Assembly (NCBI GenBank): GCA_020632755.1
Contig: JACKEY010000005.1
Span: 434,001-498,000, forward strand
Source of the DNA: Alphaproteobacteria bacterium
Lineage (GTDB): Bacteria > Myxococcota_A > UBA796 > UBA2385
DNA length: 64,000 bases
Direction: 5' to 3'
Shown piece after piece: positions 42,729 to 50,670 of the stretch (position 1 is its first letter; every line of letters starts with the position of its first letter). The notes beneath the pieces were generated by a model. It was not told where the DNA came from. It did not search any database and was given only the letters and a program-made list of their open reading frames with translations. A program made the position numbers and the translations under genes.

Positions 42729-45485
42729 GTGAATGGCGTCATGCTGGTCCGGCACCTGAAGGGCACGCAGCTCTCGGGGCCGCGCGAGGTCGATGCGTTG
42801 GCGGCCCAGGCCGGCCAGCTGCGGGTCGACGACGTCAGCCGCGTGCTCGAGCTGGTCACCGGGCGCCAGGGCGATCCCGTGCAGTACCGGCACCGCGTCC
42901 GGCTGGTGTCGCTGCTGATCCAGCAGTCCGGGGACCGCCGCCTGTTCCCGGTGCTGCTGCGCACCCTGCGCACCGGGGATGCCACCCTGCGCACCGCCCT
43001 GGTCGAGGCGATGCCGGCGGTCAACGACCCCGCCTACCACGTCGAGGTCTGCGATCTGCTGCGCAGCAACGACGCCGGCCTGCGTGCCGCCGCGGGGCAG
43101 CTCATCTCCCGAGTGGGCGGAAAGACGGCCCTCGCCCGGCTGACCGAGCTCCTGCGCGAGAGCGGCGTGGCCGGCCGACGCCAGGCCATCGAAGCCGCGG
43201 TCCGGATCGCCGGGCACCACGCCATCCCGGCCTTCCTCGCTGCGCTCCCGGTCGCTTCGCCCCGCGAGAAGCAGCTGATCGTGCGCTACCTGGGCGACCA
43301 GACCTTCATGAGCGGCGATCGGGTCGGCGCGCTCGATGTGCTGGCGCGGCTGCTCGACGATCCCGACGAAGGCATCGCCATGGCGGCGATCCAGGGCTTC
43401 TCCTCCCTGGCCACCGAAGACGAGTGGTTCGACCACGTCTCCGGCAGCCTGGACTCGCCGCACCTCAGCATCGTCCGCACGGCGGTGCGTGGCATGGGCG
43501 GCTTCGACAGCCCCCGGGCCATCGAGGCCCTGCGCGGACGCCTGCGCACGGGGCCCAAGGCGGTGCGGCTCGCCGTGCTCGACACCCTCGAAGAGGTCGG
43601 CTCGCCGAGGGTCCTGCCCGCGCTGGTCGATGCGCTGGGCCACCGCCAGCTCGCCGTGCGTACCCGTGCCGGCGAGGTGCTCGCCGCCCTGGGCGCGTCG
43701 GGCAAGGTCGAGATCGCCCGCACCGTCCTGTGGCTGCTGCGCAGCCCGGAAGCCGACGTGCGGCGCCTGGCGGTGGAGATCGCCCGCAAGGCCAAGGACC
43801 CGGGCGAGACCCTGTGGCCGCGGCTGTTCGAGCTGCTGCGGGACCACGACTGGTGGGTCCGCGAGCGGGTCGCGGACGCGCTCATCGAGATGGCGGGCAG
43901 CCGGCTGCTGCCCTACCTGGTGGGCTTCCTGACCGATCGCTCCGCGCCCGTGCGCATGTTCGCCATCGAGGTCATCCGGCGCCTGCGCGAGCCCCGAGCC
44001 CTGGGCGCCCTGGTCCGCGCGGCCAACGAAGACGCCGACTGGTGGGTCCGCGAGCGGGCGATGGCGGCGATCGGCGAGCTGGGGGACCCGCGCGGCGGGC
44101 CCTACCTGGTGCACATCGTCCTGAAGGAACCCCACATGCGGCTGGCAGGGCTGGTGGCCCTGGCCCGTCTGGCGGCGCCGGACACCGCCACCCACGTCGC
44201 CCGCCTGCTGACCGTGGACGACGTGGACGTGCGGCGGGCGACCCTGCAGTGCCTCGAAGCACTCGGCGACATCCGGGTCGCCTCCAGCATCGAGCCGCTG
44301 CTGGCCGACCCCGACCCCAAGGTCCGCGACCACGCCCGGCGCCTCGCTGCGCTGTGGAAGCTCCAGCTGCGCGACGACGAAGGCGGCCCGGTCACCCCCA
44401 AGAGCCTGCTCGATCAGCTGCTGGTCGCCCTCGACGAGCTCGGCGCCGACGATCTCATCATCGCGCCCGGCCAGCGGCCGATGACCAAGCGCATGGGTCG
44501 GGTCGAGCCCCTGCCCGACCAGCCCGCGCTGGACGGGTCCCAGGTCGAGGCGATGCTGGCCCCGACCCTGTCGTCGATCCAGCTGTCCCAGCTCGAGGCC
44601 CGCGAGGACATCGACTTCTCCTACGAAGTCGACACCCACGACCTGCGGTTCCGCGCGAACGTCTTCCACCAGCTGCGCGGCATGTCGGCGGTGTTCCGCG
44701 CGGTGCGGGGCACCATCCCCGACCTCGACGAGCTCGGCCTGCCTGCCGTCGTCCGCGGCCTGGGCGAGGTGAAGAACGGGCTGGTCCTGATCGGCGGCCC
44801 CACCGGCAGCGGCAAGTCGACGACGCTGGCCGCCCTCATCGACGCCATCAACCGCACCAGCTCACGCCACGTGCTGACCCTCGAAGACCCCATCGAGGTG
44901 GTGCACTCCCGCAAGCGCGCGCTCGTCAACCAGCGCGAGGTCGGCACCCACACCGCGTCCTACTCCGCCGCCCTGCGCGCCACGCTGCGCGAGGATCCCG
45001 ACGTCATCCTGGTCGGCGAGATGCGGGATCTGCCGACCATCCGGTTCGCCGTCACCGCCGCCGAGACCGGGCACCTGGTCCTGGGCACGGTGCACACGGT
45101 GTCGGCCGACACCACCCTGGACCGCATGATCAACGTGTTCCCTCCCGACACCCAGCACCAGGTCCGCTCGATGCTGGCGACCAGCCTGCGGGCCGTGGTC
45201 TGCCAGCACCTGCTGCCGCGCGCGGACGGCCAGGGCCGTGCCCTGGCCTGCGAGGTCATGCTCAGCAACGACGCGGTCGCCCACCTGGTGCGCACCGGCA
45301 AGACCTTCCAGCTGCCGAGCGTGATCGCGACGGGCGGCGACTCCGGCATGCAGTCGATGGACTCGGACCTGATGCGGCTGCTGATCGCAGGCACGATCAC
45401 GCCGCAGATGGCGTGGATGAAGGCCCGCGAGAAGTCGCTGTTCGAGGACCGGCTCGACGGCGCCGCCGCGGCGCTGGGGGACTGA
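42729..45485 (+). CDS. HEAT-repeat array fused to a PilT-type ATPase
   Basis: 918 residues. Residues about 40-550 are a continuous array of HEAT/PBS-lyase-like helical repeats (AAIQGFSSLATEDEWFDHV, AVLDTLEEVGSPRVLPALVDAL, WWVRERVADALIEMAGSRLLP). From about 556 the protein is a full PilT-like retraction ATPase. It has an N-terminal domain with ADDLIIAPGQRP in place of the ASDLHL motif, Walker A GGPTGSGKSTT (about 690), Asp box VLTLEDPIE, Walker B DPDVILVGEMRD and His box GTVHTVSADTT. The GTG start is 9 nt after the VWA stop; an ATG four codons on is an alternative. Family PilT proteins are about 350 residues, so the N-terminal extension is exceptional. It may act as a docking scaffold for the motor, which is inference. 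Confidence 0.92.
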   Translation: MNGVMLVRHLKGTQLSGPREVDALAAQAGQLRVDDVSRVLELVTGRQGDPVQYRHRVRLVSLLIQQSGDRRLFPVLLRTLRTGDATLRTALVEAMPAVNDPAYHVEVCDLLRSNDAGLRAAAGQLISRVGGKTALARLTELLRESGVAGRRQAIEAAVRIAGHHAIPAFLAALPVASPREKQLIVRYLGDQTFMSGDRVGALDVLARLLDDPDEGIAMAAIQGFSSLATEDEWFDHVSGSLDSPHLSIVRTAVRGMGGFDSPRAIEALRGRLRTGPKAVRLAVLDTLEEVGSPRVLPALVDALGHRQLAVRTRAGEVLAALGASGKVEIARTVLWLLRSPEADVRRLAVEIARKAKDPGETLWPRLFELLRDHDWWVRERVADALIEMAGSRLLPYLVGFLTDRSAPVRMFAIEVIRRLREPRALGALVRAANEDADWWVRERAMAAIGELGDPRGGPYLVHIVLKEPHMRLAGLVALARLAAPDTATHVARLLTVDDVDVRRATLQCLEALGDIRVASSIEPLLADPDPKVRDHARRLAALWKLQLRDDEGGPVTPKSLLDQLLVALDELGADDLIIAPGQRPMTKRMGRVEPLPDQPALDGSQVEAMLAPTLSSIQLSQLEAREDIDFSYEVDTHDLRFRANVFHQLRGMSAVFRAVRGTIPDLDELGLPAVVRGLGEVKNGLVLIGGPTGSGKSTTLAALIDAINRTSSRHVLTLEDPIEVVHSRKRALVNQREVGTHTASYSAALRATLREDPDVILVGEMRDLPTIRFAVTAAETGHLVLGTVHTVSADTTLDRMINVFPPDTQHQVRSMLATSLRAVVCQHLLPRADGQGRALACEVMLSNDAVAHLVRTGKTFQLPSVIATGGDSGMQSMDSDLMRLLIAGTITPQMAWMKAREKSLFEDRLDGAAAALGD

Positions 45486-46571
45486 GTGGCGGCCTGGCTC
45501 GACAGCTTCCTGCAGGTCGTCGTCGACCAGCGCGCCAGCGACCTGCACCTGCACGCGGGCAAGCCGCCCATCGTGCGCCTGGACGGGGACCTGGTTCCCC
45601 TGCCCTTCCGCGAGCTCGGCGATGCCGAGACCCGCCGCTTCGTGCTGCAGGTGCTGGATGCCGAGCAGCGGGCCCGGCTGGATCGCGACCAGCAGCTGGA
45701 CTTCCTGCACGTGCTGCCCGGCGTCGGACGGTTCCGCGCCAACGCCTTCGTGCAGCGCGAGGGCATGAGCGCGGTGTTCCGGGTGATCCCCGAGCGGCTG
45801 CCCACCCTCGACGAGCTGATGCTCCCGGGTGTGCTGCGGACCATCTGCAACCACCAGAACGGCCTGGTGCTGGTCACCGGGCCGACGGGCTCGGGCAAGA
45901 CGACGACCCTGGCGGCGATGATCCACGAGATCAACCGCACCTCGGCCCGCCACATCATCACCCTCGAGGACCCGGTCGAGTTCGTGCACGAGCCGGCGTC
46001 GGGCATCGTGACCCAGCGCGAGGTCGGCACCGACGTGGCCACCTTCGCGGGGGGCCTGCGGTCCGCGCTGCGCGAGTCGCCCGACGTGCTGATGGTCGGC
46101 GAGCTGCGGGATGTCGAGACCGTGTCGCTGGCCCTGCAGGCGGCCGAGACCGGCGTGCTCGTGCTCGGGACCCTGCACACCAACTCGGCGGCCAAGGCGG
46201 TGGACCGGATCGTCGATGCCGTGCCGGACGCGGTGCGTGACCAGGCGCGGGGCGTCATGAGCGTCATGCTGCGTGGTGTGGTGGCGCAGCACCTGTGCAA
46301 GCGGGCGACGGGCGAGGGACGGGTCGCCGCCCTGGAGGTGCTGCTCAACAGCCACGCCGTCGCGAACATGATCCGCGAGGGCAAGACGCACCAGATCGAG
46401 GGCCACCTGCAGTCGGCCAGCAACGAGCGCACCGGCATGCAGAGCCTGGATCACTGCCTGTTCCGGTTCGTGAGGGACGGGCTGGTCGAGGCGGACGAGG
46501 CGCTGCGCAAGTCCAACGACCCGGACATCCTGCGCGAGCGTCTGCTCGACATCGCGCGCGAGGACGACTGA
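45486..46571 (+). CDS. pilT: PilT/PilU-family twitching ATPase
   Basis: 361 residues, typical length. The N-terminus carries the canonical ASDLHLHAGKPPIVRLDGDL. Walker A is VTGPTGSGKTTTLAAM, Asp box IITLEDPVEFVH, Walker B SPDVLMVGELRDVET, and His box LVLGTLHTNSAAKAVDRI. The C-terminal HAVANMIREGKTHQIEGHL corresponds to the AIRNLIRE motif required for retraction. The GTG start begins directly after the preceding gene's TGA, with zero spacing, and its own stop overlaps the kinase start (TGATG). Two tandem PilT-family ATPases suggest a hetero-hexameric or competing motor pair like PilT/PilU, but no pilus assembly genes are in the window. Confidence 0.93.
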   Translation: MAAWLDSFLQVVVDQRASDLHLHAGKPPIVRLDGDLVPLPFRELGDAETRRFVLQVLDAEQRARLDRDQQLDFLHVLPGVGRFRANAFVQREGMSAVFRVIPERLPTLDELMLPGVLRTICNHQNGLVLVTGPTGSGKTTTLAAMIHEINRTSARHIITLEDPVEFVHEPASGIVTQREVGTDVATFAGGLRSALRESPDVLMVGELRDVETVSLALQAAETGVLVLGTLHTNSAAKAVDRIVDAVPDAVRDQARGVMSVMLRGVVAQHLCKRATGEGRVAALEVLLNSHAVANMIREGKTHQIEGHLQSASNERTGMQSLDHCLFRFVRDGLVEADEALRKSNDPDILRERLLDIAREDD

Positions 46572-48760
46572 TGCCGCCCCGGGCGCTGGGCGCACGACTG
46601 GTCCGCGGACCCCGCGAGCGCAATCCCCAGGCGGTGGGGCCCTTCGAAGAAGCCGCGCGGCTGCTCGCCGCCCACGGCCAGCCCGCCCTGGCGGGGTGGC
46701 TCCTGGCCTCGCTGGTCGATGCCGAGCTGCGGCGCCCGGGCGCCCTCGAGCTGGCGGCACGTCGGCTGGCGGTCCTGGCGGCTTCGCTGCTCGCGCGGGG
46801 CGGCGAGCCGCTGTCCGCTGCCGAGATCGCGCTGGCCAGCGGCGATCGCGAGGGCGGCGTCCGGCTGCTGCAGGCCGCCGGCCAGACCGCCGCTGCCCGC
46901 CAGGTCGGGGCGGGAGAGCGGCCGCGCTACTGCCTGGGTGAGTCGCTGCCCGGGCTCATCCAGCAGCCCCGCGCCCTGGTGGCGTCCGAGCCCGGCGGGG
47001 TGCGCGGGGGCCTGCGCAAGGCGCTCCGGTGGCTGGAGTCCCACGATCACGCCGAGCGGGTGCCCTTCCTGGCTGCCACCGCGGGACTGCCGCGCGACGC
47101 GGCGCGGGTCGCGCGCGAGACCGGACGCCCCGAGCTGGCCGGCGAGTGCTGGGCGCAGGCGGGCGCCTATCTCGAAGCCGGGCGGGCCTTTCTGGAAGCC
47201 GGCCAGACCGAGCGGGCGCTGGCCCAGCTCGTCCTCGTCCCCCACGAGCACCCGCGGCACCGCGTGGCCTGCGTGCTCGCCATCCGCCTCGCGCGGCGCC
47301 TCGGCACCCTCCCCTTCGAGCTCGACCACCTCATCGGCCCCATGCTGCGCGCTCCCCCGCGAGACGCCACCGAGGTCGAGGCCTTCCGCCACCTCGCCGA
47401 CCTCTTCGCCGATCACGGCATGCGCCAGAACGCCGTCGAGGTGCTGGAGCTCGCCCTCGAGGCCCGCCCGGATCGGCTCGACCTGGCGCGGATCCGCGAT
47501 GACCTCCGGCGCAGCGTGCACGACCCGGGGCTGGACGCAGCGGTGATGGCCCAGGACGCGTCCTTCCACGGCCGGCTGGCCCACCAGCTGTCCCTGGGCA
47601 CGGCCATCGTGGATCGGGACACCGCGCTCGAGGGGCTGCCCGACCTGCCCGATCTGCCGGATCTCCCCGAGCTCGGTCCGGGTACCCTCGCGCCGGCGGG
47701 GCTCACGCCGGCCGGTCCGACCATCGCGCCGCAGGACTGGCCGCCGTCGCGCGACGAGCGCTTGCCGTCGCAGCCGACGATGGTGCCGGACTTCGGCGAG
47801 CACCGGGAGCGGAGCGCGCCGACCATGATCCCCGGCGAAGGCGCGCTGCGCGAGGTGTCGTCCGACACCTTCATGCCGTCGGTCTGGACCGAAGCCGCGT
47901 CGGGCGAGCACGTGCCGGTGGGCGACAGCGACATCGACCCGACCGAGCCCTTCTCGGTGGGGGCGCTCATCGACGGACGCTATCGGCTGCTGGGGCCGCT
48001 CGGCGAAGGCGGCATGGGTGCGGTGTTCAAGGCCCACGACGAAGAGCTGGACGAGGACATCGCGCTCAAGGTGTTGACCGTCCCGGTGCGCAACAAGGCC
48101 ATGATCGATCGGTTCCGACAAGAGCTGCGACTGGCGCGTCGGCTCACCCACCCGAGCATCGTCCGGCTGCACGACATGGGCGTGCACCAGGGCTTCCGCT
48201 ACATCACCATGGAGCTGCTGGTCGGGGCGGATCTGCGCCGACGGCTGGAAGAAGGCGTGCCCAAGCGCCAGGCCCTGTCCTACGTGGTCCAGGCGGCCCG
48301 GGCCCTGCAGGCAGCCCACGACGCCGACGTCGTGCATCGCGACGTGAAGCCCGAGAACCTGTTCGTGCTCGACGACGACCGGGTGAAGGTCATGGACTTC
48401 GGCCTGGCCCGCACCAGCGATGCCCCGTCGATGACGGTCGCCGGCATGGTGGCCGGGACCCCGGCCTACATGGCGCCGGAACAGGGCAACAGCTTCTCGT
48501 CCGCGGGGGCTCCCGCCGATCAGTACGCGCTCGGCATCATCGCCTACGAGGTGATCATGGGTCGGCCGCCCTTCCGCCACGCCGAGCTGCTGCCGCTCAT
48601 CCGGATGCACGCCGAAGACCCGCCGCCGCCCCCGCGCGAGGTGTTCCCGACCTTGTCGGCCGACCTCGAGCGCACGATCCTGGTGGCGCTCAGCAAGGCG
48701 CCCGAGGACCGCTTCCCGTCCTGCGCCGCCTTCGCCGACGCCCTGGCGGGCTGCATCTGA
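46571..48760 (+). CDS. Ser/Thr protein kinase with helical N-terminal scaffold
   Basis: 729 residues. The N-terminal ~330 residues are helical TPR-like repeats (AARLLAAHGQPALAGWLLASL, ECWAQAGAYLEAGRAFLEAG). A Pro/Thr-rich linker (about 350-455) holds repeated T-M-x-P motifs. The C-terminal Hanks-type kinase domain (about 464-729) has glycine loop LGEGGMGAVFKA, catalytic HRDVKPEN, DFG as MDFGLART, and activation segment AGTPAYMAPEQG. There is no membrane segment, so it is cytoplasmic. One-base overlap with pilT places it in the motor operon, where it could regulate the ATPases by phosphorylation. Confidence 0.92.
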   Translation: MPPRALGARLVRGPRERNPQAVGPFEEAARLLAAHGQPALAGWLLASLVDAELRRPGALELAARRLAVLAASLLARGGEPLSAAEIALASGDREGGVRLLQAAGQTAAARQVGAGERPRYCLGESLPGLIQQPRALVASEPGGVRGGLRKALRWLESHDHAERVPFLAATAGLPRDAARVARETGRPELAGECWAQAGAYLEAGRAFLEAGQTERALAQLVLVPHEHPRHRVACVLAIRLARRLGTLPFELDHLIGPMLRAPPRDATEVEAFRHLADLFADHGMRQNAVEVLELALEARPDRLDLARIRDDLRRSVHDPGLDAAVMAQDASFHGRLAHQLSLGTAIVDRDTALEGLPDLPDLPDLPELGPGTLAPAGLTPAGPTIAPQDWPPSRDERLPSQPTMVPDFGEHRERSAPTMIPGEGALREVSSDTFMPSVWTEAASGEHVPVGDSDIDPTEPFSVGALIDGRYRLLGPLGEGGMGAVFKAHDEELDEDIALKVLTVPVRNKAMIDRFRQELRLARRLTHPSIVRLHDMGVHQGFRYITMELLVGADLRRRLEEGVPKRQALSYVVQAARALQAAHDADVVHRDVKPENLFVLDDDRVKVMDFGLARTSDAPSMTVAGMVAGTPAYMAPEQGNSFSSAGAPADQYALGIIAYEVIMGRPPFRHAELLPLIRMHAEDPPPPPREVFPTLSADLERTILVALSKAPEDRFPSCAAFADALAGCI

Positions 48761-48802
48761 CCCGACACGGCGGCCCGAGGGCAGGCCGGTCGAAGCCTGC
48801 CG

Positions 48803-49642
48803 TCAGTGGACCGCGCGGATCTTCATGCTCAGATCGGCCCAGGTCGCCTGGTGGATGAGCCCGCCCATGCTGACCAGGTCGACCCCGGCGGCGTGCACCC
48901 CCGCCAGCCGGCCGGCGTGCATGTTCCCGCTGGCTTCGACCGTGACGCGGCCGTTGCCGGCGTCTTCCCAGGCCCGCACGATCCCGACGGCCTCGGCCAG
49001 GGTCGCGTCGTCCATGTTGTCGAGCAGCACGGCGTCGACGCCGGCGACCAGCGCTTCGCGCAGCTGGTGCAGGTCCTCGACCTCGATCTCGATGCGCAGC
49101 AGGTGGTGGGCCGACAGCCGGGCCGACGCCACGGCCGGACCGATGCCGCCGGCGGCAGAGATGTGGTTGTCCTTGATGAGCACTCCGTCGTAGAGCGCGA
49201 ACCGGTGGTTTCCCCCGCCGCCGATCACCACCGCGCGTCGCTCCAGGGCCCGGTGCAGGGGCGTGGTCTTGCGGGTGTCCACGACCTTGAGCGCCGGACA
49301 GGCCTGCACGGTGCGGCGCGTGTGGGTCGCGATGCCACACTGGTGCATCAGGAAGTTGAGCGCCAGGCGCTCGCCCGTCAGCAGGGCCCGCAGCGGGCCG
49401 TCCACCTCGGCGACGACGGTGCCGGGGACGACTTCCTGGCCCTCGGGCACCAGCGGACGGTAGGTCGCGCCGACCTGGCGGAACACCTCTCCGGCGGAGG
49501 GGTGCCCGCAGACCACGAGCGCGGCTTTCGCACGGATGGTGGCGGTGCCGGTGGTCGACGCCGCGACGGTGCTCTCGGTCGTGACGTCGCCGGGGCCGAC
49601 GTCTTCTTCCAGGGCGAGGCGAACGAGCTCGGGCAGCTGCAT
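48803..49642 (-). CDS. nadC: Nicotinate-nucleotide pyrophosphorylase (carboxylating)
   Basis: 279 residues. It begins MQLPELVRLALEEDVGPGD as in QPRTase. Conserved substrate-binding elements follow in order: LLTGERLALNFLMHQCGIAT, VVDTRKTTPLHR, GGGGNHRFALYDGVLIKDNH, VEVEASGN-type strand and GVDLVSMGGLIH. NadC makes nicotinate mononucleotide from quinolinate and PRPP in de novo NAD synthesis. No nadA or nadB neighbours are present. It lies 13 nt downstream of the SGNH hydrolase gene on the same strand and converges on the kinase gene. Confidence 0.95.
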   Translation of the reverse strand: MQLPELVRLALEEDVGPGDVTTESTVAASTTGTATIRAKAALVVCGHPSAGEVFRQVGATYRPLVPEGQEVVPGTVVAEVDGPLRALLTGERLALNFLMHQCGIATHTRRTVQACPALKVVDTRKTTPLHRALERRAVVIGGGGNHRFALYDGVLIKDNHISAAGGIGPAVASARLSAHHLLRIEIEVEDLHQLREALVAGVDAVLLDNMDDATLAEAVGIVRAWEDAGNGRVTVEASGNMHAGRLAGVHAAGVDLVSMGGLIHQATWADLSMKIRAVH

Positions 49643-49655
49643 GGAGGGCTCTCGA

Positions 49656-50531
49656 TCAGGGCTGGAGGTCGGAGAGGATCTGGGCGGCGACCAGCGCGTG
49701 GCCGGGGATGCCGAGGTGGTACCGCTCGCCCTTGCCCCGCCGCAGCGGGAGCGGGTCGTCTGGTAGCGCGATGACGTGCATCTCGACGCCGGCATCTGCT
49801 CCGACGGCCAGGGCGTGGGCCCGGTGGGCCCCCGGAACGAGCTCCGGCAGGTAGTAGAAGGTGGGGTGAAGCAGGGCGTCCAGGCCGGCGATCGCGTCGA
49901 CCGACGACGTGGCGCCTCCGTCCGTCGGGACCTGGACGCCGTCTCCGGTCGCGGTGGCCATGCGCCAGCTCAGGTAGCGAAAGGCCTCGGACCGCCAGAG
50001 CGTCGGGGGGGTGCCGAGCGGCGCCCAGGCCGTGTACTCCGTCGCCCCTTCGATGATCGCCCACTGATCACCGATCCGGTCGACGTAGCGACGGGGCGCG
50101 GGGGTCAGGTCGTTGACGCAGAGGAGCACGACCGTCCGGTCCACGAAGGACAGGTCGAGCAGCTCCGCGGCGGCGAGCTCGTCCTGCGGGTGCCAGCCGA
50201 CCTCGGCCAGCACGCAGACCTGCCAGTCCGGGCCGAGCCGATCGGCCACCAGCTGCGGCCAGGTTCCGTCGACCTCGCTCGGCCGCCCGTCGTGGAACCC
50301 CTGCAGGGTGGTGCTGTCGCCGATCACCAGCAGGGTGCTGCCGGCGAAGTCGCGGCGGCAGGTCCCGTACACCGTCCGGAAGCCGTCGGCGTCCACCTCG
50401 AGCATGCGAGGCGGAAAGGGCAGCCCGAGGTCCATCGGCGGATCCTGGGTGGTGAACTCGGCGACCGGGCGCCCCTGGTAGAGGTCGAGGCGGAGCTTGC
50501 GGGCGATCGCCTCGGTGGCGCCGAGTCCCAT
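49656..50531 (-). CDS. SGNH/GDSL-type hydrolase, N-terminus probably incomplete as written
   Basis: 291 residues from the first ATG. LLVIGDSTTLQGFHDGRP is block I with the Ser nucleophile; VVLLCVNDLTPAPRR resembles block III; RYHLGIPGHALVAAQIL carries the C-terminal His. In frame upstream of that ATG the DNA encodes TKRALLLLASSLLAVA, a textbook signal anchor, but no ATG, GTG or TTG precedes it before the reading frame turns implausible. Either a non-canonical start is used or a one-base frameshift separates it from an ATG at 50621-50623 in another frame. The enzyme is probably secreted or membrane-bound; the substrate is unknown. Confidence 0.7.
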   Translation of the reverse strand: MGLGATEAIARKLRLDLYQGRPVAEFTTQDPPMDLGLPFPPRMLEVDADGFRTVYGTCRRDFAGSTLLVIGDSTTLQGFHDGRPSEVDGTWPQLVADRLGPDWQVCVLAEVGWHPQDELAAAELLDLSFVDRTVVLLCVNDLTPAPRRYVDRIGDQWAIIEGATEYTAWAPLGTPPTLWRSEAFRYLSWRMATATGDGVQVPTDGGATSSVDAIAGLDALLHPTFYYLPELVPGAHRAHALAVGADAGVEMHVIALPDDPLPLRRGKGERYHLGIPGHALVAAQILSDLQP

Positions 50532-50640
50532 GGCGACGGCCAGCAGGCTGCTCGCGAGGAGGAGGAGGGCGCGCTTCGTGTGCGTGCGCGGGATGGGCGA
50601 CTCCCGGCCCGGAGGGACCGCATTCGACGGCAGGTCGGGC

Positions 50641-50646
50641 TATCGT
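50641..50646 (+). promoter_or_regulatory. TATCGT -10-like hexamer before the LVIVD lipoprotein
   Basis: TATCGT lies 24 nt before the ATG of the LVIVD lipoprotein, in the 139-bp divergent spacer shared with the SGNH gene. No matching -35 is obvious. Confidence 0.3.
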
Positions 50647-50670
50647 CTCACGCCTCCCAGGGGCCCGTCC

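Noticed and set aside
40614..44669. 1351-codon minus-strand open frame opposite the MoxR/VWA/HEAT-PilT genes
   Set aside because: Lacks motifs, is antisense to strong domain hits, and reflects absence of stop codons in GC-rich sequence.
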